A stretch of 35,669 nt of DNA from Selenomonadaceae bacterium (GCA_017554235.1 JAFZIV010000033.1:1-35669); one strand, 5' to 3'. Counted from the first letter of the stretch, positions 24,407-34,100 are shown. The notes: generated by a model not told the origin, from the letters alone. Numbers and translations: made by a program.

Positions 24407-24950
24407 CTTTTCCCTTAAACATTAAATCAATTTTTTCTAAAATTATTCCGATTGGTTGACGCCGCAGTATACATTCTGCCGCCTCCAACGATACCAGCCA
24501 AATATCTGCCGCCGGTAATTTGCAATGAGCAACTCTCTTTTCGGCAAGCGGTTCATATTTTAAAATCAACTTCACGGGCTTGCCTTGAATCAATTTTGTT
24601 TCGTCGCTTACGGCGTCAGTTATCGGCAAGTACGGTAACCAATACAACGGCGTTGCATTTCTATCAACGTTACGAGTAGCGTAAAGTTGCACGCCTTTGA
24701 ATTGTAATTCCGGCTCTAAATATCTGAACAATGAATGAAAATTGTCGTGTATTAAAAATGTCGGCTCGAAAAGAAAATCACACTCAACAAATTTTCCGCC
24801 GTATTCGTAATACGCAACCGCGTCTTCAACTTCGACAAAAGATTTTTCGTCCGTGAAGTATGGATATTTTTTTCTGTTAAACCCTTTCGCGTCTGAAATG
24901 CTCGGCGCGTCGGGGTCTTTTTTTATCCAGAACCATTCAGTTGTAACCAT
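24369..24950 (-). CDS. Immunity- or partner-like protein of the 589-aa protein
   Basis: 193 aa, no signal or membrane segment. Acidic and aromatic in composition, with LIHDNFHSLFRYL in the middle and a C-terminal half (ADIWLVSLEAAECILRRQPIG). The pattern is reminiscent of families that act as immunity or accessory proteins for secreted toxins; this is a weak impression, not an identification. Its ATG overlaps the TAA of the upstream 589-aa gene by one base (TAATG), so translation is coupled and the products are probably used together. The last 12 residues (VVSNQWSVVSNS) are encoded by heptamer repeat DNA, so the original end was probably near residue 180. Confidence 0.72.
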   Translation of the reverse strand: MVTTEWFWIKKDPDAPSISDAKGFNRKKYPYFTDEKSFVEVEDAVAYYEYGGKFVECDFLFEPTFLIHDNFHSLFRYLEPELQFKGVQLYATRNVDRNATPLYWLPYLPITDAVSDETKLIQGKPVKLILKYEPLAEKRVAHCKLPAADIWLVSLEAAECILRRQPIGIILEKIDLMFKGKVVSNQWSVVSNS

Positions 24951-26719
24951 TAAGAATCACCGTGAGTCTTTTTATTCGCGGCGGAACTTATTAAGCTGTT
25001 TAAATCTGTGCTACTGAACAAATTTTCTGTAGCATGGTTAGCCGATGAATTAGCAGGAGGTGTAGGCGGATTGTTATCGTTGGACGATGGGTCTTTCTTT
25101 TTTTCTTCTTTCAACTTCTGATATTTCTGGTCAATAGATAAATTATTATAGTCCTTCTCTTTCATTTTAGGAGGATCACCTACAATATTTTCCTTATACT
25201 TATTTTCCAAGGCGTTAAATTCTTTCTTGGACTTTTCTAACATTTCAAGTTTGGCAGCAGTATCACCCTTGTTATAGTTCTTTTCCGTTGCGGGATCTAA
25301 TTTAATCAAAGGTAAATACGTGTTTTGCATATCATCAAAATATTTAGCCTTTTTCAACATATCAAGTTGCGTCATGGTATCTGCTTTAGCGTATTTATCT
25401 GCCAGTGCGGGGTCTGCTTGAATCAAAGGCAAATATTTTTTCTCCATATCTGCAATTTGTTTCTTTGCATTTTCATCTTTATAATAATCGCGTTCCTGCT
25501 CTTCCATTTCTTTGGTGATTGCGGATCTGTCACGCGATTTTTTGGAAGCCTCTTTCAACAGGTCATATTTTTCCTCATCGGACGCCTCGAGATATTTTTT
25601 ATATTTATCGGGATCTTTCTGAATAATTGCAAGATACATTTTTTCCATTTGTGCAAGCGGAATAGCCTCTTTAGTGTCAACGCCCTTTTGAATGCGTTCG
25701 TTGACATTTTTGTTGACGTTATTGATTTCATCTGTCCAAGTTTTTACGTCTTTAGGATTCTTCATAACATTTGACGCACTATTGGCTACATTACCCGCAC
25801 TTGACGCCGTATCAAAGCCGTATTTAACCCAACGCGTTGCCGCCGTTTCACCCGTGAATTTTTCGACAGTTTCGGTAACAGTTTTTCCTACTGCACCTAC
25901 TGCAGCAACCGCCGCTCCGACACCTGCAACCACTTTTGCAGCTTTCTCTAATTTGTCACCAATACTTTTTATTAACGGAATTTCTTCATGGCCTAATCCT
26001 TTAACCTTAAAGGCTTCATTTGAGTCAACTTTTTCGATAAGCGACAATTCAAAAGTTCCAAATTCGCCTTCCGTATAATCTTCGGTATAACTGTCGACGT
26101 AAACTTTTTTTGCAGTTATTACGCGAAAATCTCCCGCCTTCGTGAGAACCGATACAACAATTCCGCGATAAAAATGTTCCTCTTTGTCATCTTCAGGACG
26201 TACGCTTGCCCATTGTGACAACAGCAAAGTATCGCGAATTTTATTTTCATCTGTTGCCAATCCTACCATGCTTTTTGCATTGCCCATAATATCGTCTTCT
26301 TTAAGTGGCAAATACAAATTTCCTTTGATGTCAATTTTGATAACACGAACTTTACTGATATTTTTTGACTGAACTGACATTGACATATTTCCTTGCAAAG
26401 ACGCAGGACGTCCCATAATACGTCCTAAAGCACCTAATGATTTTGATTTTTCTTGTGTTAATTTTTCTGTTACTACTTCCTTCGTGATATATGAAACACT
26501 TACAGATTGTATAACGTCATCGCCGCCGCCGTTTTTGTCAATCAAAATATCGGGATTAGCTGCATCTCCGTCAATTCCAGCACCACGTGCTGCTTTTGCC
26601 ATTTTCTCAACTTGACCTACCGTAGAGTCTAACATTGCCTGCAATCTTCCGGCGGCTTTTTGTGGTTCAATGTCAGGCATTTTGTCTGGGTCTTTCCAAA
26701 TTCTAATTTCGTACTGCAT
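24950..26719 (-). CDS. 589-aa tail- or effector-like protein with four internal repeats
   Basis: Function unknown. Residues about 70-235 form a beta-rich domain whose end (YVDSYTEDYTEGEFGTFELS) reminds me of phage tail or Hcp-like proteins in Clostridial contractile loci. A short glycine/alanine-rich hydrophobic stretch follows at about 262-282. Then come four degenerate helical repeats beginning EKMYLAIIQKDP, EKKYLPLIQADP, QNTYLPLIKLDP and ENKYKENIVGDP, spaced about 45-65 residues, and a Pro/Asn/Ser-rich tail. No signal peptide. Start ATG 26719 with AGGAGCAGTGA upstream. The overlapping downstream gene suggests a two-component effector and partner. Alternatives: a structural tail protein or an adhesin-like protein. 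Confidence 0.75.
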   Translation of the reverse strand: MQYEIRIWKDPDKMPDIEPQKAAGRLQAMLDSTVGQVEKMAKAARGAGIDGDAANPDILIDKNGGGDDVIQSVSVSYITKEVVTEKLTQEKSKSLGALGRIMGRPASLQGNMSMSVQSKNISKVRVIKIDIKGNLYLPLKEDDIMGNAKSMVGLATDENKIRDTLLLSQWASVRPEDDKEEHFYRGIVVSVLTKAGDFRVITAKKVYVDSYTEDYTEGEFGTFELSLIEKVDSNEAFKVKGLGHEEIPLIKSIGDKLEKAAKVVAGVGAAVAAVGAVGKTVTETVEKFTGETAATRWVKYGFDTASSAGNVANSASNVMKNPKDVKTWTDEINNVNKNVNERIQKGVDTKEAIPLAQMEKMYLAIIQKDPDKYKKYLEASDEEKYDLLKEASKKSRDRSAITKEMEEQERDYYKDENAKKQIADMEKKYLPLIQADPALADKYAKADTMTQLDMLKKAKYFDDMQNTYLPLIKLDPATEKNYNKGDTAAKLEMLEKSKKEFNALENKYKENIVGDPPKMKEKDYNNLSIDQKYQKLKEEKKKDPSSNDNNPPTPPANSSANHATENLFSSTDLNSLISSAANKKTHGDS

Positions 26720-26903
26720 AAAAGTTCACTGCTCCTGTAAAAAAATAAGTTTATCATTAATCTATTTCAAATTTTCTTCACGTATTGCCATTTTAATTTA
26801 TTTGTTTTTATATATTATACTTGATAACTAAAAAAATATTAAGGGCTTAAAAAAAATTTTTTCCCTCGTGAAAGTTTTTCTCAAAAATAATCTTTCTTAG
26901 TCA

Positions 26904-26933
26904 TTGCTAATTTGAGAAAGGTTGTGTTATAAT
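26904..26933 (+). promoter_or_regulatory. Probable promoter of the TAXI gene
   Basis: TTGCTA (26904-26909), 18-base spacer, TATAAT (26928-26933), about 40 bases before the ATG. CTTTCT (26892-26897) and AGAAAG (26915-26920) form an inverted repeat over the -35 region, a possible operator. Confidence 0.5.
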
Positions 26934-26972
26934 TTGTTTGAAAATTTCTGTATTTTTAAAGGAGTGGTTTAA

Positions 26973-27938
26973 ATGAGTCCCGGAAAAATTTTTAAAAGAG
27001 TAGCTACGTTATGTTTAGCACTCGCAGTAGCAGTCGGAGTAGCCGGTTGCGGTGGTAGCGGTGATTCCGGCGAAAAATTTATACACATAGCTACCGGTGG
27101 CACGGCGGGTACGTATTACCCGATAGGTAATTCGATCGCAGACCTTATCACCAGAGACGTTAAAGATGTCAGTGCCAGTGCGCAAAGTACCGGCGCGTCC
27201 GTCGCCAATATCAATATGCTTGCAAGCGGACAAGTTGAAATGGCGATTGTCCAAAATGATATTGCTTACTATGCTTTAAACGGCACTGAACTTTTTGATA
27301 AGAAAGTAGACAATCTGCGCGGAATTGCATCGCTTTATCCCGAGACTTGCCAATTTGTAACGCTTGACGGTTCAGGAATTAATTCAATTTCTGACTTGAG
27401 AGATAAACGCGTTGCGGTAGGTGCGCAAGGTAGCGGAGTCGAAGGAAACGTCCGCCAAATTCTTAAAGTTTATGGAATGACTTATGATGATATTAGTCCG
27501 CAATTTCTTTCATTTGCTGAAGCGGCAGATGCACTTCGTGACGGTACGGTTGATGCTGCTTGCTTGACTGCCGGCTATCCTACGGCGTCTGTTCAAAATA
27601 TTGCGTCACAAAAATCTATTCGTTTAATTCCGCTTGATTCAGATAAAATTGATGCACTGATTGCGGAGTATCCTTTCTACACACGCACGACAATTCCCGC
27701 GAATACTTATCAAGGATTTAGTGCGGAAGTTCCCACCGTAAGCGTTATGGCAATTCTTGTAGCTACCGATAAACTTGACGCGCAACTTGGTTACGACATT
27801 ACGAAGGCTATGTTTGCACGCGGCGAAAAACTTTCGGCGGCTCATTCGGTAGGTAAATTGATTAAGAAAGAAACTGCCTTGAATGGGATGAACTTCATTA
27901 AGATGAACGAAGGCGCGGAAAAATTCTTGAAAGAATAA
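26973..27938 (+). CDS. TAXI-family solute-binding lipoprotein (TRAP type)
   Basis: Predicted extracytoplasmic binding protein of a TRAP transporter of the TAXI class. 321 aa with a lipoprotein signal peptide; the lipobox VAGC gives lipidated Cys26. The mature N-terminus IHIATGGTAGTYYPIG is the typical TAXI sequence, followed by ASAQSTGASVANI and MAIVQNDI. Start ATG 26973 with AAAGGAG upstream. Ligands of this family include small carboxylates or amino acids, but none can be read from the sequence. The membrane subunit that such a protein needs is not adjacent on either side, so it is either encoded elsewhere or shared. Followed by a terminator at 27982. Confidence 0.9.
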   Translation: MSPGKIFKRVATLCLALAVAVGVAGCGGSGDSGEKFIHIATGGTAGTYYPIGNSIADLITRDVKDVSASAQSTGASVANINMLASGQVEMAIVQNDIAYYALNGTELFDKKVDNLRGIASLYPETCQFVTLDGSGINSISDLRDKRVAVGAQGSGVEGNVRQILKVYGMTYDDISPQFLSFAEAADALRDGTVDAACLTAGYPTASVQNIASQKSIRLIPLDSDKIDALIAEYPFYTRTTIPANTYQGFSAEVPTVSVMAILVATDKLDAQLGYDITKAMFARGEKLSAAHSVGKLIKKETALNGMNFIKMNEGAEKFLKE

Positions 27939-27981
27939 TCGCGAAGATTTTTTAAGGCGTAACATATAGAAATTATAACTT

Positions 27982-28009
27982 GCAAGCCTCCTGACGGGGG
28001 GGCTTTTTT
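27982..28009 (+). terminator. Terminator of the TAXI gene
   Basis: AAGCCTCC pairs with GGGGGGCTT (27984-28004, one G-T pair), followed by TTTTTT, just before the glycosyltransferase ribosome site. Confidence 0.75.
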
Positions 28010-28024
28010 GTTGGAAGTGAAAAG

Positions 28025-29152
28025 ATGAAGATTGCAATTTTTGAAAACATTATGACAGCAGGCGGTCACGAAGTCGAGTTTGACAGAATTTTAGTTGAGG
28101 AACTTTCCGCGCTTGGTCACGACATAAAATTTTATGTGCCGGAAAATTTTATTTTTCGATTTAATTACAATGTTCCCGTTACAAAACTTTCGGGCGACGC
28201 GGTTGTTTACAATACTTCACGCGGTATTAGAAAAATTGTTGCGTCAATTAAGCGTGAAATTAATCGTCAACGTTGGTACAGTCAACTTTACGCCGCGCAA
28301 AAGGATTTTGATGCGCTGATTGTGCCGACTTCAACTTACAGATACTTACGCGCTCTTAATCACAGCGAATTAAAAAAAATTTCCGTGCCGATGATTTTTA
28401 TTTTGCACGGAATAAATCCTAAGGATAAATCAAATTTTCTAGAAGTAGCCGAAAAACTTTTGCCTTATCCCAATGTTAAACTTTGCGTAATTACTTTAGC
28501 TGAAAATATTTTTTCATTGCAACTTCCAAATATTTTCCCAATGTATCCGCCTACTTATATAGCGCGAGATATAAAAAATTTTGTACACAAGCGCAATGAT
28601 GTGTTTACGATAGGATTTTATGGACAATATAGGCGCGAAAAAAATCTGCGCGACTTGCTTGATGTTTTTGTCAACCAAAGCTATAAACGCAAAGTTCGTA
28701 TGATTGTGCAGGGATCGACGATTCACGAAGAAGACGCCGCAGATTTTGAAAATATCATCGCACAGTATAAAAATTTTGACAGTTTAACCTTTATCCACAA
28801 AGGATTAATAGGTGCTGAATGGCAACAAGCAATTATGGACGCTGATGCCTTGCTTATGCCGTATTCTTCACCACGATATAAATATACTTTGAGCGGAATG
28901 CTTTTTACAGCGATTGGTTTTAAAAAGCCTGTAATTGCGTCCAATGACATTCATCCTGAACTTTGGCAGAAATTTAAAATTGGTGAAACTTTTGAAAGTG
29001 GAAACCTTCACGGACTTGATAAAGCATTGAAAATTCTTATCGATGACTTTGACGAAAATATTTCAACCTACGAAAAAAATTTGGACGAAGCTGCCGAAAT
29101 TTTTTCACCACAAAATTTTGCCCGTAATTTGCTTAAGTTAATTCAATCGTGA
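28025..29152 (+). CDS. Glycosyltransferase, GT-B fold, family 4-like
   Basis: Probably transfers a sugar to a surface glycan; donor and acceptor cannot be told. 375 aa, start ATG 28025 with GGAAGTGA upstream. The N-terminal domain starts MKIAIFENIMTAGGHEVEF (first Rossmann-like strand); the C-terminal domain begins near residue 195 with FTIGFYGQYRREKNL, continues through QGSTIHEED and the segment ADALLMPYSS..YTLSGMLFTA, which is the nucleotide-sugar region of GT4-like enzymes, and ends with a helix. No membrane segment. Its 3' end overlaps the convergent kptA gene by 15 bases. Confidence 0.8.
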   Translation: MKIAIFENIMTAGGHEVEFDRILVEELSALGHDIKFYVPENFIFRFNYNVPVTKLSGDAVVYNTSRGIRKIVASIKREINRQRWYSQLYAAQKDFDALIVPTSTYRYLRALNHSELKKISVPMIFILHGINPKDKSNFLEVAEKLLPYPNVKLCVITLAENIFSLQLPNIFPMYPPTYIARDIKNFVHKRNDVFTIGFYGQYRREKNLRDLLDVFVNQSYKRKVRMIVQGSTIHEEDAADFENIIAQYKNFDSLTFIHKGLIGAEWQQAIMDADALLMPYSSPRYKYTLSGMLFTAIGFKKPVIASNDIHPELWQKFKIGETFESGNLHGLDKALKILIDDFDENISTYEKNLDEAAEIFSPQNFARNLLKLIQS

Positions 29153-29683
29153 AAAATATTTTGGTGGAACAATTTCAGTAAGCCACACGCCATTTTTAGA
29201 TTGAAAAAATTTATAACCGTCTTCGTGCATAACCTGCGCGGAAATTTTATAAATTACGGAATTACCTTTACGACGTGCGGCAACTTTTTGAGCAGTCTCA
29301 ATATCGGCGGATAAGTGAACGTAAAGCCGCGTCCCTTTCAAAATTCCCTGCGCGTCAATAGAATTTGCATTTCGTTCAATCGTGCCGTGATACAGAAATT
29401 TTGGCGGAATTTTTTCTTCCAATTCAACATCAACTTTTACGGAATGACCTTGATTGGCGCGAATTTTTGTTTTATCTTCGTTGAAAGAAAATCTCTGCTT
29501 ATCATTTTCGCGGACAACTTTTTCAAGCGCAGCAAATGTAAGACGCCGCCCGCAACTGTTAATTCCTTTCAACAATTCTTCAACGTCCGCCCAACCGTTT
29601 TCATCCAAATTTATTCCTACGGTCTCCGGCTTATGACGCAGAATCAGTGAAAGAAACTTGCTCAAATTTTTATCATTATTCAT
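29138..29683 (-). CDS. kptA: RNA 2'-phosphotransferase (KptA/Tpt1 family)
   Basis: Transfers the 2'-phosphate of a tRNA splice junction to NAD+, a reaction needed for tRNA splicing in eukaryotes; bacterial homologues are widespread, but their natural substrate is unclear. 181 aa, the usual length. The N-terminal winged-helix half has SLILRHKPETVG (Arg16-His17), and the NAD-binding half has IRANQGHSV (Arg75), FLYHGT (near 98) and RLYVHLS, all family motifs. It follows the oxidoreductase gene by eight bases on the same strand and ends inside the convergent glycosyltransferase gene. Weak ribosome site. Confidence 0.93.
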   Translation of the reverse strand: MNNDKNLSKFLSLILRHKPETVGINLDENGWADVEELLKGINSCGRRLTFAALEKVVRENDKQRFSFNEDKTKIRANQGHSVKVDVELEEKIPPKFLYHGTIERNANSIDAQGILKGTRLYVHLSADIETAQKVAARRKGNSVIYKISAQVMHEDGYKFFQSKNGVWLTEIVPPKYFSRLN

Positions 29684-29691
29684 TTTTAAAT

Positions 29692-30927
29692 TTAATTGTC
29701 AGTTTTCTTTGCCTTAAGATATTCATCTATAGCCTTTGCAACCCGCTTAGAATAGTTTACGGCAAGCACGACATTTTTAGACCCGATAACAACATCACCT
29801 GAAGCGAAAACGCCTTCCCTTGAAGTCCTGCCATCTTCATCAGTAACAATCAAGCCCTTTTCGCTGACTTGCAAATCGTGTGTCGTGCTTACAATTCTAT
29901 CTTTAGGACCTTGACTTATGGCAATAATCGTACTGTCAGCAGGCATAAGTACAGGTTCTTCCTCACGAATCAAATTGCCGTCTTCGTCATAAATGCGCGG
30001 CGTAAATATTGGACCTTCCTCCGTAAATTCTTTTATAGCCATACCCTGTTGAATTTCAATTCCGTCAACTGCCGCGTAATCTAATTCGCGTTGACTTGCC
30101 GCAATTCTTTGACGGCGTGCGTAAAGTGTAACGTGACGAACACCGCTTCTTACAACAGTTCTTGCTACGTCGATAGCCGAATTGCCCGCGCCGATAATCG
30201 CTACATTGTTGCCTAAGTCGTAAGCTTCAGGATTGCGCAGATAATCAACCGCAAAATGAACATTACCTAAAGATTCGCCTTTGCAACCCGTTCTGTTCGG
30301 ACGCCAAACACCTGTTCCGATAAATACCGCGTCATAACCGTCATTGAAAAGATCGTCGAGGTGTAACGCGCCGCCTATTGCCGTATTCGGACGAAAATGT
30401 ATTCCCATTTCGCGCAGTTTAGTTTGATAGCGGTCAATGATATTTCTCGGCAAACGAAACGCGGGAATACCGTAACGCATCATGCCGCCAATTTTGTCCA
30501 TACGTTCAAAAACTGTAATGCGATGTCCAAGCTCCGCCAACTTAACGGCAATAGTTATTCCGGCAGGTCCTGAACCGATTATCGCAACTTTCTGCCCTGT
30601 GTCGGGTGCTTTTTCCAAAACAATTCTGTCGAAGTAAGAATCAGAAATGTAATTCTCAATGTTGGGAATTTGCACAGCCGCGCCTTCTTTACGTCTGCCC
30701 TGAATGCAATTTCCTTCGCACTGATTTTCGTGATCGCAGACAAGCGAACAAACTATAGACAACGGATTATTATCAAACAACATTTTCCCCGCTTCTTGCG
30801 TCTTGCCATCAAGGAAAAGTCGAATCATTTCGGGGACATTGGTTTTTATCGGGCAACCTTTCAACTGACAAAGAGGTTTTTTACACTGCAGACAACGCCG
30901 CGCTTCATTAATAACGTGCATAGCCAT
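29692..30927 (-). CDS. GltD/PreT-type Fe-S flavin oxidoreductase subunit
   Basis: NAD(P)H- and FAD-binding subunit with an iron-sulfur N-terminus. 411 aa. Two Cys clusters: Cys12, Cys15, Cys20, Cys25 and Cys60, Cys64, Cys70, Cys74. An FAD-binding Rossmann motif VAIIGSGPAGIT lies near 114-124 and a second nucleotide motif, VAIIGAGNSAID, near 248-258. Homologues are the small subunit of glutamate synthase, PreT of dihydropyrimidine dehydrogenase, and NfnB/SudA-like subunits. No large glutamate synthase subunit or partner gene is adjacent, so I cannot choose between them. Start ATG 30927 with AAGGGAG upstream. Likely cotranscribed with kptA. Confidence 0.85.
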   Translation of the reverse strand: MAMHVINEARRCLQCKKPLCQLKGCPIKTNVPEMIRLFLDGKTQEAGKMLFDNNPLSIVCSLVCDHENQCEGNCIQGRRKEGAAVQIPNIENYISDSYFDRIVLEKAPDTGQKVAIIGSGPAGITIAVKLAELGHRITVFERMDKIGGMMRYGIPAFRLPRNIIDRYQTKLREMGIHFRPNTAIGGALHLDDLFNDGYDAVFIGTGVWRPNRTGCKGESLGNVHFAVDYLRNPEAYDLGNNVAIIGAGNSAIDVARTVVRSGVRHVTLYARRQRIAASQRELDYAAVDGIEIQQGMAIKEFTEEGPIFTPRIYDEDGNLIREEEPVLMPADSTIIAISQGPKDRIVSTTHDLQVSEKGLIVTDEDGRTSREGVFASGDVVIGSKNVVLAVNYSKRVAKAIDEYLKAKKTDN

Positions 30928-31053
30928 TCTAAAATTTCTCCCTTCAAATTTTTTATTCCTAAATGATTCTAAAAAAATTTTCTTATACCTTCACAAGCCG
31001 AAAAATTTTTTCAATGAATTTTAATGGTACAAGCGTTTTGGCGGCTAAAAAAC

Positions 31054-31082
31054 TTGACGAAGGTAAATTAAAACATTAAAAT
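31054..31082 (+). promoter_or_regulatory. Probable rpoC promoter
   Basis: TTGACG (31054-31059), 17-base spacer, TAAAAT (31077-31082), 84 bases before the rpoC start. No rpoB precedes, so rpoC needs its own promoter. Confidence 0.6.
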
Positions 31083-31095
31083 ACTTAGACGCAAT

Positions 31096-31123
31096 CGGCG
31101 GGGAAGATTTCCGCCGTAAAAAA
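31096..31123 (+). promoter_or_regulatory. Hairpin in the rpoC leader (terminator/attenuator-like)
   Basis: CGGCGG (31096-31101) pairs with CCGCCG (31111-31116), extended inward by two G-T pairs and one A-T pair around an AGA loop, 9 pairs in all. An A/T-rich run (TAAAAAATTTTT) follows. It lies between the promoter and the rpoC start, so it could control readthrough into rpoC or protect the message; which of these is inference. Confidence 0.45.
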
Positions 31124-31165
31124 TTTTTATTGGTATACAAAATTTACTTATAGAAAGGGAATATT

Positions 31166-34100
31166 ATGCTTGACGTGAATGTTTTCGATTCAATGCGCGT
31201 GGGACTTGCCTCGCCGGAAAAAATCCGCGAATGGTCGCACGGAGAAGTTAAAAAGCCCGAGACGATTAATTATCGTACGCTTAAGCCGGAGCGTGACGGG
31301 CTTTTCTGTGAGCGCATTTTTGGACCGACTCGCGATTGGGAATGCCATTGCGGAAAATATAAGCGCGTCCGTGACAAGGGCGTAATTTGCGATCGTTGCG
31401 GCGTCGAAGTCACTCGTGCTAAAGTTCGTCGTGAGCGTATGGGACACATTGAACTTGCCGCGCCTGTTTCGCATATTTGGTACTTCAAAGGGATTCCCAG
31501 CCGCATGGGTTTAATTCTTGACATTTCGCCGCGCAATTTGGAGAAGGTTCTCTACTTCGCGTCGTACATTGTCCTTGAAGCTCCCGAAAATGTTATCGTA
31601 AATGACAAGTCCGAAAAGAAGATTGAGAAAAAGCAACTCCTTAACGAAACCGAATACCGTATGGCTTGCGAAAGATACGGCAGAAGAAATTTTAAAGTCG
31701 GTATGGGCGCGGAGGCTATTCAATATCTCCTTAAGGAACTTGACCTTGACGAAATGAGTCAGCAACTGCGCGAGGAACTTAAAACTGCCGCAAGTCAAAA
31801 ACGTATTCGTGCGATTCGTCGTCTTGAAGTTGTCGAGGCTTTCCGTAAATCCGGCAACCGTCCCGAGTGGATGATTATGGAAGTTATCCCCGTCATTCCG
31901 CCTGAACTTCGTCCTATGGTTCAGCTTGACGGCGGCAGATTTGCGACGAGTGATTTAAATGATTTATACCGCCGCGTTATCAACCGTAACAATCGCTTGA
32001 AGAGACTTTTAAATCTTGAAGCACCTGACATTATCGTCCGCAATGAAAAGCGTATGTTGCAGGAAGCGGTTGACGCGTTGATTGATAACGGTAGGCGCGG
32101 GCGTCCTGTTACAGGTCCCGGCAATCGTGCGTTAAAATCTCTTAGCGATATGTTGAAGGGTAAGCAGGGACGTTTCCGCCAAAACCTTTTAGGTAAACGC
32201 GTTGACTATTCCGGACGTTCAGTTATCGTCGTAGGTCCTGAATTGAAGTTGCACCAATGCGGCTTGCCTAAAGAAATGGCGTTGGAACTTTTTAAGCCCT
32301 TCGTTATGAAAAAACTTTCTGCTGACGGCAACACGACGATTAAAGCCGCTAAGCGTAAAGTTGAGCGTTCAGAGCCGATTGTTTGGGAAGTTTTAGAAGA
32401 AGTTATCAAGGAACATCCCGTACTTTTAAACCGTGCGCCGACACTTCACAGATTAGGTATTCAAGCCTTCGAGCCTGTATTGACGGAAGGACGCGCCCTT
32501 CGACTTCACCCGCTTGCCTGTACAGCTTACAACGCAGACTTTGACGGCGACCAAATGGCAATTCACCTTCCGCTTAGCGCAGAGGCACAAGCTGAAGCCC
32601 GTGTACTTATGCTTGCCGCGAATCATATTCTTGCGCCTAAAGACGGTAAACCTATAATCGTTCCTACGCAGGACATGGTTTTGGGTACTTACTATATGAC
32701 GACGGTAAGACCGAAGGCTAAGGGCGAAGGAAAAATTGTTACAGGCATTGAAGAAGCGTTAATGGCGCAAAAGCAAGGTGTTCTTGACCTGCAAGCGGAA
32801 ATTACTGCGCGAATGAATGTTGAGGAACTGCCCGCCAATGTTCGCAAAGAAATTCCAAGCGGTTACGTGCTTGTCAAAACTTCTTTGGGCAGAATGATTT
32901 TCAATGAAAAACTTAAACCTAGTCTGCGCTACTGCAAAAAGCTTGATGACGGCAGCTGGCAATACGGCAAGGTTATGAATAAAAAAGAGTTGGGCAAACT
33001 TGTAGCCGCGTGTTTCGATGAATTTGGCGCAACGGTTACGGCTGAAGTTATCGACGAAGTTAAAAATCTCGGCTATCATCATGCTTGCCTTGCAGGTATG
33101 ACGGTTGCAATTTCCGACGTTATTGTACCGCCGAAGAAGAAAGATATTATTGCCGAAACTAAGAAAAAAGTTGAGCGCGTCGAAAAACAATTCCGTCAAG
33201 GCTTGCTGTCCGATGAGGAACGCTATCAAAAAGTTGTAGATTTTTGGAATAAAGCTACAGAAGATGTTGCCGATGCGATGATGGAAAATATGGATCCCTT
33301 CAACCCAATATTTATGATGGCGGACAGCGGCGCACGTGGTAATAAACAACAGATGCGTCAGCTTGCCGGTATGCGCGGGTTAATGGCTGATCCTTCAGGA
33401 AAAATTATTGACTTGCCGATAACTGCGAATTTCCGCGAAGGCTTAAGCGTTTCGGACTACTTCATTTCCAGTCACGGTGCGCGAAAAGGTTTGGCTGATA
33501 CGGCTTTACGTACTGCTGACTCGGGATATTTGACGCGCAGATTGGTTGACGTTGCGCAAGATGTAATTGTTCGCGAAGAAGATTGCGACGTTTCGACAAT
33601 TAATCTTAAATTGGAACGTGCCTTGCTTGCCGATGAAACTTTTGACGCGATAGAAATTTTGCGCGATTCTTTGCTGGGAAGAATTTTAGCTAAAGACATT
33701 ATTAACGAAGAGCTTGGGGAAGTTGTCATAGCGCGTGATACGGTTTTGGACGACAAGAGCTTAGAAAAAATTGGTGAACTTGGCGTTGAAACTGTTACAC
33801 TGCGCGGCAGAAGTTTAACTTCTCCCAATTCTGCAAGTCATTCATTGGTGCATGAAACAATCATTTTGGGAACGCGTGACGAAAGTAAACGTGAGGAAAT
33901 TCGTCATGAGTTCATACACGAAATTTTAGACAAAGAACTTGCTAAGCCTGTCGAACTTTACTACGACACTTACGAAGAGGGCGAACACCTTACCCACGAA
34001 ATGATTGAAGAGTTGCTTGACAGCGACATTGGAGAAATTTTTGTACGCAATAACACTGTACGCGGCATTGAAGTTGAAGCGATAACAGAAGGCACGGGCG

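Noticed and set aside
25325-25774. 149-codon open frame on the + strand opposite the 589-aa gene
   Set aside because: Reverse complement of Lys/Asp-rich coding repeats; no ribosome site or recognisable domain.
31014-31079. Short ORF of 21 codons upstream of rpoC
   Set aside because: It overlaps the predicted rpoC promoter, has no ribosome site, and does not resemble the end of rpoB.
32759-33349. 196-codon open frame on the - strand opposite rpoC
   Set aside because: Antisense shadow of rpoC.
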